In this document: one piece after another, positions 17,773 to 25,966 of the stretch | How the letters are laid out: every line of letters begins with the position of its first letter | Position numbering within the stretch: the first letter of the stretch is position 1 | NCBI RefSeq assembly: GCF_016908635.1 | Contig: NZ_JAFBEG010000015.1 | Span: 1 to 60,747, forward strand | Source: Sporohalobacter salinus | GTDB lineage: Bacteria > Bacillota > Halanaerobiia > Halobacteroidales > Acetohalobiaceae | DNA: 60,747 nucleotides | Direction: 5' to 3' | The notes under the pieces: generated by a model | What the model saw: only the letters and a program-made list of their open reading frames with translations | What the model was told of the DNA's origin: nothing | The model's database searches: none | Translations under genes and position numbers: made by a program

Positions 17773-18180
17773 TTATTTTTTAGTAAATTTTTTATTAATT
17801 TTAGGTTCAGTACTTTCCTGATCATAATTTTTCTTTTGCTCCTTAGCTTTGAAATTAGTTCTAGAATTTTTTTGCTTCGTTTTATTTTTATTCTTCTTTT
17901 TTTCTTCATCCTTAATTACTTCAACTCCAAAATTATTTCCTAAATTCAAAGCACCACCCAACTCTTCAACATTTAATTCTTTCAAACTAAATGTTAAATC
18001 ATCTAATTGAGGATTATCTACATTTAATTTTTCAATAGTAATCTGACATTCAAGTGTTTCATCACTAATCTTTTCAATTATAGCTTCTATTTTCTCTAAT
18101 CGTTTATTTAACTTAGTTAATTTATCTTTACTTTTACTTTCTATTTTAAATATACTTTTTAATCTATCTAACCATCCCAA
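17773..18180 (-). CDS. GerPC-like spore protein
   Basis: A 135-aa protein. A leading coiled coil (KLTKLNKRLEKIEAIIEKI, residues 21-39) is followed by TIEKLNVDNPQLDDLTFSLK and ELNVEELGGALNLG. This coiled coil plus x-I-E-x-L ... L-x-V-x-x-L-x-G-x-L-N-x-G outline is that of GerPC. The tail (95-135) is very rich in Lys and Asn and probably disordered. Its position inside a run of GerPA/F-like genes matches the gerPABCDEF operon of Bacillus. The A-rich tail also yields a spurious overlapping frame on the same strand. Confidence 0.65.
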   Translation of the reverse strand: MGWLDRLKSIFKIESKSKDKLTKLNKRLEKIEAIIEKISDETLECQITIEKLNVDNPQLDDLTFSLKELNVEELGGALNLGNNFGVEVIKDEEKKKNKNKTKQKNSRTNFKAKEQKKNYDQESTEPKINKKFTKK

Positions 18181-18217
18181 ACATTCACCTCCATGTTAAT
18201 AGAGCATCAATCAAAGA

Positions 18218-18418
18218 TTATATATTTTCTTTAAAACCTGATTTGATAATTATACTTTTAGTATTAGATAATTTATTATAATTACCATCTAATATTCCAT
18301 AACCTTCATTGGACTTTGCAAATGCATTCCATTTTACCTGCAAGTTATCCCCAGAAAACATACCGGACGAATTATTAATCTCACCTATTTTAAGCTCCTT
18401 AACTTTAATCCCCACCAT
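18218..18418 (-). CDS. GerPA/GerPF-like spore protein
   Basis: A 66-aa protein (VKELKIGEINNSSGMFSGDN, then KSNEGYGILDGNYNKLSN) with the short GerPA/GerPF outline: I-x-x-I-x-x-S-G-x-F-x-G-D-N and a later K-S-x-x-G-x-G. The start is the ATG at 18418, four bases after AAAGGGGG; upstream in-frame codons to 18466 lack a ribosome site and run inside the previous gene. Its start overlaps the end of the previous gene by 14 bp, which indicates translational coupling. Confidence 0.65.
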   Translation of the reverse strand: MVGIKVKELKIGEINNSSGMFSGDNLQVKWNAFAKSNEGYGILDGNYNKLSNTKSIIIKSGFKENI

Positions 18419-18656
18419 TTTGTCCCCCTTTATCAATTGTAGGATTATCAACATTATCCGGATCAATAACTAAATTCAAAGGTTTTAAAACAAAGTTATT
18501 CTCTCCGTCTACTGCACCAAATGCTGTATTAGACTTATTTTGTGACTTCCAAAACCATTGCGAATTATTGCCAACAAAAACTCCTGAAAGATTACTAATC
18601 GAATCAACATTAATACTTTCAAAAACAACATTAGAAGATACTTTTTTCTTTGACAT
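18405..18656 (-). CDS. GerPA/GerPF-like spore protein
   Basis: An 83-aa protein (INVDSISNLSGVFVGNNSQW, then NKSNTAFGAVDGENNFVLKP and DPDNVDNP). The sequence I-N-V-D-S-I-S-x-x-S-G-V-F-V-G-N-N and the final D-P-D-x-V-D match the GerPA/GerPF family, in which the C-terminus commonly reads DPDxxDQ. The gene starts 11 bp after the first gene of the operon. Part of the spore coat permeability apparatus by family; not tested. Confidence 0.75.
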   Translation of the reverse strand: MSKKKVSSNVVFESINVDSISNLSGVFVGNNSQWFWKSQNKSNTAFGAVDGENNFVLKPLNLVIDPDNVDNPTIDKGGQNGGD

Positions 18657-18667
18657 TCATTTTCACC

Positions 18668-18913
18668 CTATAACTGCTGATCCACGGATGAAGGTACAAA
18701 ATCAGAATCAGATATCGGAGTATCAACTACATCATCATCAACAATTAAATTTATTGCACCTACTATCAAGCCAACTCCAGTAATGCCTCCACTACCTTCA
18801 TTAACTTTACTGTGAGTATCCCAATCAGGTTGAGCATTTTCTCCCATAGCAATCGGAGAATTGGTACTAATACTATTAACATTAATGGTGTTATAAACAA
18901 TATTTACAGACAT
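18668..18913 (-). CDS. GerPA/GerPF-like spore protein, first gene of the operon
   Basis: An 81-aa protein (INVNSISTNSPIAMGENAQP, then SKVNEGSGGITG and DDDVVDTP). The outline INVNSIS ... G-E-N ... S-K-x-N-x-G-S-G ... D-x-D-V-V-D is the clearest GerPA/GerPF match of the set. AAGGAGGGGAG lies just before the ATG. As the first gene it should sit behind the operon promoter, probably late sporulation sigma-dependent, but I cannot assign a specific sigma-K site with confidence in 18914-19040. Confidence 0.78.
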   Translation of the reverse strand: MSVNIVYNTINVNSISTNSPIAMGENAQPDWDTHSKVNEGSGGITGVGLIVGAINLIVDDDVVDTPISDSDFVPSSVDQQL

Positions 18914-19043
18914 AAACTCCCCTCCTTACGCTCATTTCAATATATTAAAATTAAAAGTTATTCCTAAATCTCTACTAAAAATTTATGTGGTTTGCTATAA
19001 ATATATGTCCATCTAAATTAATTTGTTTCTATATACAGTAAGG

Positions 19044-19242
19044 TTAAGCAATCTGAGATTTAGTATGAAAAACTTCAATCTTAATATAATCTGAACCATT
19101 AGCTACAATTGCTCCATCAGCTGTTTCTGTTAACTGATCTTGAGAAGTAACTTCTTCATTTCCCCATAGGAGCCATAGCTACCCTATTCTTTATTTCCAC
19201 TGAATTAATTTAAATAGGTTCAAATAACTTTGAATTATTCAC
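19044..19242 (-). pseudogene. Decayed, internally deleted copy of the OYE-family reductase gene
   Basis: Codons 1-26 copy the start of the reductase at 16290 (VEIKNRVAMAPMG), but the start is GTG and codon 11 is a TAA stop. Right after, in another frame, the sequence reads EEVTSQDQLTETADGAIVAN then GSDYIK. This aligns with reductase residues 476-501 (EVTLEDNLKEEVNEVIVATG, SNYIK). About 450 codons between are missing and the 3' end is gone. It is a dead remnant of a paralogue. Confidence 0.8.
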
Positions 19243-19280
19243 AAATCCCCCCCCTTGATTAATTTATTAATATGATGATA
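19163..19280. repeat. Direct repeat, copy B: 5' end and upstream region of the reductase pseudogene
   Basis: About 118 bp matching 16211-16327 with around ten differences, including one extended C run in the ribosome-site region. The remainder of the gap 18914-19414 holds the pseudogene body and AT-rich sequence upstream of the DUF3231 gene. Confidence 0.85.
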
Positions 19281-19414
19281 TATTAAATCTAAAAATATTT
19301 ATAGATTGTAAAAATAATCTTTAATACTTCTAATTAATGAATAATTAATTTTTATTTATAAAAACTAAAATTAAATATCCTAATTATATTATATAAAGGA
19401 GAATAAATAATAAA

Positions 19415-20404
19415 ATGTCATTTCTAGAAAACTTATTAGGAACAAATAAAAAACTTGAACAACCTCACACTAAAATCAGTGGGCAAGAAGCTCACCATTT
19501 ATGGAATTTATCTCAGATGCATCATATATTTCTAGATAATATAAAATTAAACTTAAATTTTGTCCACGATGAAGATTTTAAACATATTTTAAAAGAACAT
19601 CGAGATTATTTTCAAAATAAAGTCAACAAAATTGAAAATATTATGCAAAAATATTCAATTAAAAGCACTAAACCAAGTTCCAAAGATATTCAACTTCCAG
19701 AGAGAGTAGAAATTATACAAGATCCTGATATAGCTCAACTATTATATATATTCCTACGAGCTAATATATCCGTCCAAATAAAAACAATTAAAGATACCAT
19801 ATTTAGTGATGATCTCCGAAACAAATTTATCGAATTTACAAAAAATGCTGTAGATAATCTTGATGAATATATTGAATATTTAAAGGGGAAGAATTGGATT
19901 GATTATCCTCCTCTATATAAAAGCAGTAAAACTAATGAAGAAGTAGCTGCAAATGAAATCTATCACCTGTGGGAACATTTAAATTATCGCTATATTCACA
20001 TTGAACAAACAAAAATTTATATTGGTTTTATTAGTGATGATGACTTCAAAGCTTTACTCAATAAAGGATTAAATACCTTGGAAAAGCAAATAAATGAATT
20101 AGAAGACATGCTCTTAAAACATGGAGTTACTTTACCTACTAAATATCCAGAAAGCATTCCTTATCCTAAGAATAATGAAGTACTTGGAGATGAATATATC
20201 TTTAATATGATATTAAATGGTATGCAGAATGCTGCTTTTTTACATGGCTCAAGTATTCAAGAAATGATAGTTAACAAACAAATAAGAAATTATTTTAAAC
20301 AGCTATTATATACAGAAATGGACTTAATTAATCAGTTAATTAAGTATGGTAAAGTAAAGGGATGGCTCTCTAGTGTTCCTAAATTAAAACGAGTTCAAGA
20401 ATAA
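19415..20404 (+). CDS. DUF3231-family protein, tandem four-helix bundles
   Basis: A 329-aa helical protein made of two similar halves. Each opens with (I/V)xxxExxHLWxxL (SGQEAHHLWNLSQMHHIF at 22-39; ANEIYHLWEHLNYRYIHIEQ near 174-193), then a four-helix ferritin-like bundle with a PKxxxxPP-like link. This is the DUF3231 pattern, a family enriched in spore formers and related in fold to CotF/ferritin-like proteins; the function is unknown. No clear di-iron ExxH set is seen. GGAG lies 13 bases before the ATG, an unusually long spacing. It sits beside the spore operon but is read the other way. Confidence 0.75.
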   Translation: MSFLENLLGTNKKLEQPHTKISGQEAHHLWNLSQMHHIFLDNIKLNLNFVHDEDFKHILKEHRDYFQNKVNKIENIMQKYSIKSTKPSSKDIQLPERVEIIQDPDIAQLLYIFLRANISVQIKTIKDTIFSDDLRNKFIEFTKNAVDNLDEYIEYLKGKNWIDYPPLYKSSKTNEEVAANEIYHLWEHLNYRYIHIEQTKIYIGFISDDDFKALLNKGLNTLEKQINELEDMLLKHGVTLPTKYPESIPYPKNNEVLGDEYIFNMILNGMQNAAFLHGSSIQEMIVNKQIRNYFKQLLYTEMDLINQLIKYGKVKGWLSSVPKLKRVQE

Positions 20405-20407
20405 AAA

Positions 20408-20426
20408 TGGGCCCGATTAAGGCCCA
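20408..20426 (-). terminator. Terminator after htpG (also between convergent genes)
   Basis: TGGGCC and GGCCCA pair and on the minus strand are followed by ATTTTTATTC. It lies between the convergent ends of htpG and the DUF3231 gene, almost touching the latter's stop codon. Confidence 0.8.
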
Positions 20427-20445
20427 AGTATAACTAATATTTTAT

Positions 20446-22356
20446 TTATTTAGCTTCAACCATTAAGTTTGTAATTTTATCACTAAACTCAACTGGATCT
20501 TCTGGCGTAAATCCTTCTACTAAAGAAGCTAGAGAATATAATAACTTGCTATATTCAGCTAATCGATCGGAATTACCTTCTGTAACATGAATCTTTTTCA
20601 ACTTAGAAAATAGATCATGTTGAGGATTAATTTCTAAAATTCGCTGGGCTTGACCCATATTTTGATCCATCTTTTCTAGTACTTTCTCCATAGACATACT
20701 TAGTCCAGCATCTCCGCTAACTAAGCAAACTGCACTTGATTTCAATCGCTTACTTAATCGAACATCGGTAACTTTATCAGCTAAGTGATCTTTAATATCT
20801 TCTAATAGTTCCTCGACTTCATCTTCATCAGCTTCAACACTTTCATCAACTTCATCTAAATCTAAGTCACCACGCAGAACTGACTTAAATTCTATATCAT
20901 CATACTCTCTCAAACTATTAATTGCAAACTCATCAATCTCATCAAAGAAATATAGCACTTCCAAACCTTTTTCCTGCAGCAGTTCCATCTGAGGAAGTTT
21001 TTCTACTGTTGTTTCATCTTCACCTGTTACATAATAAATTACATCCTGATCTTCCTCCATCCGCTCAACATACTCAGCTAAAGTAGTCATCTCACTATCA
21101 GAATGAGAAGAAGGAAATACTAATAAATCAACTAATTCCTCCTGCTCTTTACCATAATTCATATTAATGCCGCCTTTAATTAATTGCCCAAACTCTCTCC
21201 AAAACTTCTTATATTTCTCACGATCATCAGCAAGCATATTCTTTAACCGCTTTAAAACTTTCTTTTTTAAATTTTTACTAATTATCTTTAACTGCTTATC
21301 ATCCTGTAAAACCTGTCGAGACAGGTTTAAATTAAAATCAGGAGAATCTACTAACCCGCGAACAAATCTCAAATAATCAGGAAGTAATTTTGAACAATTA
21401 TCCATAACAAAGTTATTTTTAGAATATAATCTAAGCCCCTGGTCAAAATCCTCAGAAAAAATATTAGACGGCGCCTGCTGAGGAATAAAAAGCAGGGTAG
21501 AATACTTAACTAATCCTTCAACTTTACTATGAACTACCTCTAGTGGCTCAGTCCAATCATTAAAGACTTCCTTATAAAATTCATTATATTCTTCCTCTTC
21601 AATATCTCCCTTATTTCTAACCCAAAGAGGTCTCATATCATTTAAAGTCCTAATTTCTTCTGTAGTTTCCCCTTCATCACCTTCTTCATAGAACTTCATC
21701 TTAATTGGATACTGTACATAATTAGAATGCTTCTGAACCAGCCGCTGTATGTTCTGGCGATTGGTTAAATCCATTCCTTCCCCGTCACTAGTAAACTCAT
21801 TTCTTAACTGTAGTTTAATTATAGTACCACGCTCTGGTTTGTCCACTTCTTCTATTCGATATGTCCCGTCTCCTGTTGATTCCCATTTGACTCCTTTATC
21901 TTGTTTAGGTGCTCGAGTAATTAAAGTAACCTTGTTAGCTACCATAAAGGAAGAATAAAATCCAACTCCAAATTGTCCGATTAAATCTAAAGCATCATCT
22001 TCTGCAGCAGCCTGTTGTTCCTGTAATTTCTGTAAAAACTCCTGGGAACCTGACTGAGCAATAGTTCCAATATTCTCTATAACTTCATTGTAGGTCATTC
22101 CAATCCCATTATCTTCAATAATAAATTCATTATTGGCTTTATCTATATCAAGCCAAATCTCAAAATCAGAATTTCCTGCTAAAATATCAGAGTCAGTTAA
22201 TGATTGAAACTTAACTTTATCAATTGCATCGGAAGCATTAGCGATTAACTCTCTTAAAAAGATTTCTTGATTAGTATAAATAGAATTAATCATTAGATCT
22301 AACATTTTCTGAGTTTCAGTCTGAAACTTTTTTTCTTCTGCTTCTTGAGCTGTCAT
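20446..22356 (-). CDS. htpG: Molecular chaperone HtpG (Hsp90)
   Basis: A 636-aa ATP-dependent chaperone. The GHKL ATPase signatures are complete: ELIANASDAIDK (37-48), DNGIGMT, and GQFGVGFYSSFM. The middle domain has the catalytic-arginine loop (LSRQVLQDDKQLK), and the C-terminal dimerisation domain is present, so this is a full-length bacterial Hsp90. AAGGAGG lies before the ATG. The promoter at 22429-22458 overlaps a direct repeat that may be a regulator site. Confidence 0.97.
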   Translation of the reverse strand: MTAQEAEEKKFQTETQKMLDLMINSIYTNQEIFLRELIANASDAIDKVKFQSLTDSDILAGNSDFEIWLDIDKANNEFIIEDNGIGMTYNEVIENIGTIAQSGSQEFLQKLQEQQAAAEDDALDLIGQFGVGFYSSFMVANKVTLITRAPKQDKGVKWESTGDGTYRIEEVDKPERGTIIKLQLRNEFTSDGEGMDLTNRQNIQRLVQKHSNYVQYPIKMKFYEEGDEGETTEEIRTLNDMRPLWVRNKGDIEEEEYNEFYKEVFNDWTEPLEVVHSKVEGLVKYSTLLFIPQQAPSNIFSEDFDQGLRLYSKNNFVMDNCSKLLPDYLRFVRGLVDSPDFNLNLSRQVLQDDKQLKIISKNLKKKVLKRLKNMLADDREKYKKFWREFGQLIKGGINMNYGKEQEELVDLLVFPSSHSDSEMTTLAEYVERMEEDQDVIYYVTGEDETTVEKLPQMELLQEKGLEVLYFFDEIDEFAINSLREYDDIEFKSVLRGDLDLDEVDESVEADEDEVEELLEDIKDHLADKVTDVRLSKRLKSSAVCLVSGDAGLSMSMEKVLEKMDQNMGQAQRILEINPQHDLFSKLKKIHVTEGNSDRLAEYSKLLYSLASLVEGFTPEDPVEFSDKITNLMVEAK

Positions 22357-22419
22357 TTATTTTGCCTCCTTTTATTAATAAATTCGCTATTCTTTGTTTA
22401 ATATGTATGTTAATATCAC

Positions 22420-22458
22420 CTAGCATTTATTTTAGCATTATCTAGCATTTATTGTCAA
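22420..22458 (-). promoter_or_regulatory. htpG promoter with overlapping direct-repeat operator
   Basis: On the minus strand TTGACA (22453-22458) and TAAAAT (22429-22434) are spaced by 18 bases. The 12-mer AATAAATGCTAG occurs twice (22442-22453 and 22420-22431), exactly 22 bp apart, with a partial third TGCTA between. It is unlike CIRCE or CtsR boxes. Confidence 0.6.
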
Positions 22459-22600
22459 TATGATTTTCTAATAATTCATTCTATTCTAAAGTCCTTTCTA
22501 AAAAATAACCTTTCCATTTTAAAGTAAATGTTAAATATTAATTAAATTATATTTTTATAATTTAATTTTTAGTCATAAGTGACCAAGTAATAAATAACTT

Positions 22601-22635
22601 TGCATTTGAATTATATTAATTTTAATTCAAATGCA
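22601..22635. repeat. 12-bp inverted repeat in a 400-bp non-coding gap
   Basis: TGCATTTGAATT and AATTCAAATGCA flank an 11-base AT loop. No T run follows on either side, so it may be an operator or an RNA hairpin rather than a terminator. The rest of 22459-22700 is AT-rich with no recognised gene. Confidence 0.5.
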
Positions 22636-22758
22636 GGTCTTTAATTGGTTTAAAACTAAATTAATACGTAAAGCATATTAAACACAACTACTAATTAACT
22701 GAAAATAAATTAAAATCTATAAAAATAATCTAGTTTTTTATACAGGAGGATATCAGCT

Positions 22759-23226
22759 ATGAATATCTTTATATTAGATAAAAATATCAAAAAATGTGCT
22801 CAATATCATGCTAACAAACATGTAATTAAGATGATCTTAGAATCAGCCCAGTTATTATGTAGTGCCCACTGGATGACTGGTAGTGAAGCTCCTTATCGCT
22901 TAACCCATAAAAATCATCCCTGCAGTAAATGGGTTCGCGAATCAATCGAGAATTACCGTTGGTTAGTTAAATTAGGATTAGCTCTATGTAAAGAATATAC
23001 CTATCGTTATGGCAAGACACATAAAACCGAAGAAAAATTAGAATGGTTGCGCGATAATGAACCGGATTTACCAAATAAAGAAATGACTGATTTTGTACTA
23101 GCTATGCCTGATAAATATAAATGTCAAGATCCAGTTCAGGCCTACCGCGCCTATTATCGGAGAGAGAAAAAAGAAATGGCCGCCTGGAAGAACAGACCTG
23201 TTCCAGACTGGTTTACACTAAATTAA
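22759..23226 (+). CDS. Conserved phage-type protein of unknown function
   Basis: A 155-aa soluble protein with many conserved-looking polar motifs: CAQYHANKHVIKMILESAQ (12-30), APYRLTHKNHPCSKWVRES, then LAMPDKYK and DPVQAYRAYYRREKKEMAAW. I recall this set of motifs from uncharacterised proteins in T4-like phages and scattered bacteria. The abundance of His, Cys, Lys and aromatic residues suggests an enzyme or nucleic-acid binder. CAGGAGGATATCAGCT precedes the ATG. Codon and base use do not differ visibly from the surroundings. Function unknown. Confidence 0.7.
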   Translation: MNIFILDKNIKKCAQYHANKHVIKMILESAQLLCSAHWMTGSEAPYRLTHKNHPCSKWVRESIENYRWLVKLGLALCKEYTYRYGKTHKTEEKLEWLRDNEPDLPNKEMTDFVLAMPDKYKCQDPVQAYRAYYRREKKEMAAWKNRPVPDWFTLN

Positions 23227-23249
23227 CAATGCCAATAAGATTTAAAGCC

Positions 23250-23277
23250 TTGACTTGTTAATAAAATCTGATATACT
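23250..23277 (+). promoter_or_regulatory. SigA-type promoter of the TetR gene
   Basis: TTGACT (23250-23255) and TATACT (23272-23277) are 16 bases apart and lie 56 bp before the regulator's ATG. Confidence 0.55.
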
Positions 23278-23332
23278 TATTTTTATGAAAGAAGAAAATT
23301 AATCTTTATATTTCAGTAAGGAGAATACGAAA

Positions 23333-23992
23333 ATGATTGATGTTGAAGAAACCAATATTAAAACAAAGTACATTTTAAAAATCTTTATCGAATCCACTAC
23401 AAAAATTATTAAAAAAGAAGGAATTAAAGGAGTCACTATTAGAAAAGTTGCTGATATTGCTGGTTATAATAGTGCCACTATATATAACTATTTTGAAAAT
23501 TGTAACCAATTAATTTCTTTTGCAGCCATGAAATTTATCAGCAATTATATTCAAGCATTACCAAATTACTTTAAACAAGAAAATAGCGCTTTAGAAAACT
23601 TTCTAGCAGTTTGGGAATGTTTTTGTGAATATTGTTTTAAAGATCCGCAAATTTACTATGCAGTTTTTACCGAAGATATTGGAGATCAATCAGAAAATCT
23701 AATTAAAAATTACTACTCTCTTTTCCCAGAAGATTTAGGTGATCCACCTGAAGAAGTAATGCCTATGTTAATGGAATCTAATTTTGTGGAAAGATGTAGA
23801 ATCTCAATTGATCCTTGCATCAAGAAAGGCTACTTTTCTGAAGAAGAAGCTGAAGAAATAAATGAAATGATTAGATTAACTTATCAGGGAATGCTTTCAT
23901 TATTAGTCAATAATCGAGTAGATTACTCAAGTCAAGAAGCTGCCGAAAGAACCATGAAATATATTCGCAAAATTGTACATAGTTATCAATAA
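23333..23992 (+). CDS. TetR/AcrR-family transcriptional regulator
   Basis: A 219-aa regulator with an N-terminal TetR helix-turn-helix: GIKGVTIRKVADIAGYNSAT (34-53) then IYNYFENCNQLI, the usual recognition-helix signature. The C-terminal ligand domain (60-219) is helical and contains the unusual segment EDLGDPPEEVMPM; no ligand can be inferred. AAGGAG precedes the ATG. It is convergent with the TauE-family permease, so the target genes are uncertain; autoregulation is typical of the family. Confidence 0.9.
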   Translation: MIDVEETNIKTKYILKIFIESTTKIIKKEGIKGVTIRKVADIAGYNSATIYNYFENCNQLISFAAMKFISNYIQALPNYFKQENSALENFLAVWECFCEYCFKDPQIYYAVFTEDIGDQSENLIKNYYSLFPEDLGDPPEEVMPMLMESNFVERCRISIDPCIKKGYFSEEEAEEINEMIRLTYQGMLSLLVNNRVDYSSQEAAERTMKYIRKIVHSYQ

Positions 23993-24014
23993 AGCAGCTG
24001 CTTAGCAGCTGTTT
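23991..24014 (+). terminator. Terminator after the TetR gene
   Basis: Two CAGCTG copies five bases apart pair with each other and are followed by TTTTAT directly past the stop codon. Confidence 0.7.
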
Positions 24015-24059
24015 TATATCTAAATAAATTCTTACTTCATTCCTACTTGTAATATTATT

Positions 24060-24812
24060 TTAGCTACCAATAAATAATTTAACTGCCATAATCAAAATAA
24101 TAACCACTAATATGCCTCTAATCCACTTATCTCCTTTAGACACTGCAAAATTACTACCTAAATAAGCTCCAATACTATTCCCTATCGCTAAAATCAAACC
24201 TAATAGCCAAGCTACCTTACCATTAATTATAAATACTATTAATGAAGGTATAGTATAAGCAGCAATTACAAATACTTTAATACTATTAATTTTAACTAAA
24301 GAAAGCCCTGTAATCAAAGAAAGAGTAACAATAAATAAAAAACCCACTCCTCCCTGAATAAAACCACCATAAATACCTACAAAGAAAAAAGCAACCATTG
24401 CTGCCAACTGTCGACTCGAACTTAACTTTTCTATAGTAGTCTCAATCTTCTTTTTTGGATCAAAAATAATTAAAATTAAAACTAAAATCATTACTCCAGC
24501 CAAAATTTTATTAAAAATATCTTCCGGTAAATCAACTGCTAAATTAGAACCAATAATTGCTCCTATCATTGCAGGAATACTTAATTTGAAACTAAATTTA
24601 AAATTAAAAAAACCTTTTCGCCGAAAATTAGTTACAGCTACAATATTCTGAATTAAAACAGCAATTCGATTCGTTCCATTAGCAATAGCTGAAGGCAACC
24701 CCATAAAAATTAAAGTAGACATCGCAATTAATGAACCTCCACCAGCTAAAGTATTTATGAATCCAGCCACTGTACCAGCAAATAAGATCATTAGTATTTT
24801 TAAAACTGACAT
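24060..24812 (-). CDS. TauE/SafE-family membrane permease
   Basis: A 250-aa protein with about eight hydrophobic segments in two repeats. Each repeat starts with the TauE/SafE glycine-rich motif: AGTVAGFINTLAGGGSLIAM (13-32) and GIYGGFIQGGVGFLF (146-160). These transporters move sulfite, sulfoacetate or other organosulfur anions in studied members. Start ATG follows AGGAGG closely. Monocistronic, convergent with the TetR gene and divergent from the CAP lipoprotein. The substrate is unknown. Confidence 0.9.
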   Translation of the reverse strand: MSVLKILMILFAGTVAGFINTLAGGGSLIAMSTLIFMGLPSAIANGTNRIAVLIQNIVAVTNFRRKGFFNFKFSFKLSIPAMIGAIIGSNLAVDLPEDIFNKILAGVMILVLILIIFDPKKKIETTIEKLSSSRQLAAMVAFFFVGIYGGFIQGGVGFLFIVTLSLITGLSLVKINSIKVFVIAAYTIPSLIVFIINGKVAWLLGLILAIGNSIGAYLGSNFAVSKGDKWIRGILVVIILIMAVKLFIGS

Positions 24813-25008
24813 TTATTAATTATACCTCCTAACTCAATCTAAAATAATAATATCAAATTTACGTCTTAACAACAATTAATTTTAAAAATCCATGCTATTA
24901 AGTTTTGTTCATCTCAAAATGAAAAATATCATCTATAATCTTATATTTATTAAAGAATTGATAAATAATATACCTGACTCATTAAACTAAATAAAAGGAG
25001 GAAAAATT

Positions 25009-25887
25009 ATGAAGAAGAAATTTGTTATTTTATCCATTTTATTAATAGTTACTTTAACATTAGGAGCCTGTGCAAATACTGATGGAAACAATCAAACTAA
25101 GCAGAAGCAGAATCAAAATAAAATGGAAACTAAAGTTTCATCTAAAACTAAAGCCTCATCTATCTTTCAACAATCAGAAGTAAAAAACATGAAAGTCTCT
25201 GCTGATAAAGCCAAAATTAAATCAGGACCAGGTAATAACTTTAAAACTATAGGAAACTTAACAAAAAATGAAACAACTAAAGTATTAGGTCAAATTGAAG
25301 ACTGGTATATTGTTCGCTTAAAAAATGGCCGCGTTGGGTGTGTAGATTCTAATCAATGCGAACCAATCGTTAAAGAAGACCAACCTCGTCCTCCACAACC
25401 ACAGGACACTCCGAATCCAGAAGAAACTAAACAACCAGAACCAAAAAATCCACAACAAAATCAATCAGAAGAAAAAGCAAAACCAGTTGATAACTTAAGT
25501 TCAATAGAAAAACAAATGGTAGACTTAATTAATAAAGCAAGAAAAGAGAATAATGTAGATCCACTAAAAACAGATAAAGAATTAACAAAACTAGCTAGAA
25601 TGAAATCTAAAGATATGGTCAAAAATGATTACTTCAGTCACTATTCTCCAACCTACGGCAGCCCTTTTGATATGCTCAATAAATTTGGAGTTGAGTACTT
25701 ACAGGCAGGAGAAAATATAGCAGCTAACTCATCTGTAGAAGCAGCTCACAGGGAATTAATGAACTCTAAAGGACATAGAAGAAATATCCTTAATCCTCAA
25801 TATACCCATGTAGGTGTAGGAATCAAATCTAGTGACAAATATGGTTATATCTTTACTCAACTCTTTATCAGTAAACCTACTGAATAA
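25009..25887 (+). CDS. CAP-domain lipoprotein with SH3 domain
   Basis: A 292-aa exported lipoprotein. The signal peptide ends in a lipobox (TLGAC, Cys20 or nearby), and a low-complexity Lys/Gln linker follows. A bacterial SH3 domain spans about residues 57-118 (VSADKAKIKSGPGNNFKTIG, DWYIVRLKNGRVGCV), then a Pro/Gln/Glu-rich linker. A CAP/SCP-like domain closes the chain (165-292) with HYSPTYGSPFDML, GENIAAN and HRRNILNPQYTHVGVG. Similar YkwD-type CAP proteins are common in spore formers, and some are spore components. AAAGGAGG lies before the ATG. A terminator follows. Confidence 0.9.
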   Translation: MKKKFVILSILLIVTLTLGACANTDGNNQTKQKQNQNKMETKVSSKTKASSIFQQSEVKNMKVSADKAKIKSGPGNNFKTIGNLTKNETTKVLGQIEDWYIVRLKNGRVGCVDSNQCEPIVKEDQPRPPQPQDTPNPEETKQPEPKNPQQNQSEEKAKPVDNLSSIEKQMVDLINKARKENNVDPLKTDKELTKLARMKSKDMVKNDYFSHYSPTYGSPFDMLNKFGVEYLQAGENIAANSSVEAAHRELMNSKGHRRNILNPQYTHVGVGIKSSDKYGYIFTQLFISKPTE

Positions 25888-25911
25888 AATTTATATTGTC
25901 TAATTTAAAAT

Positions 25912-25940
25912 AAAAGGAGCGGCAACCCTGCTCCTTTTTC
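25912..25940 (+). terminator. Terminator after the CAP lipoprotein gene
   Basis: AAAAGGAGC and GCTCCTTTT pair around a 9-base loop, followed by TTCTCTTTT. Confidence 0.9.
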
Positions 25941-25966
25941 TCTTTTCATGAATAAATCAGAAATCA

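Noticed and set aside
17691-17909. A Lys/Ile-rich frame inside the GerPC-like gene
   Set aside because: Out-of-frame reading of an A-rich tail; the GerPC-like frame has the ribosome site and family text.
22601-22635. Terminator in the gap before 22759
   Set aside because: The stem is good but no T run follows on either strand and no gene ends there.
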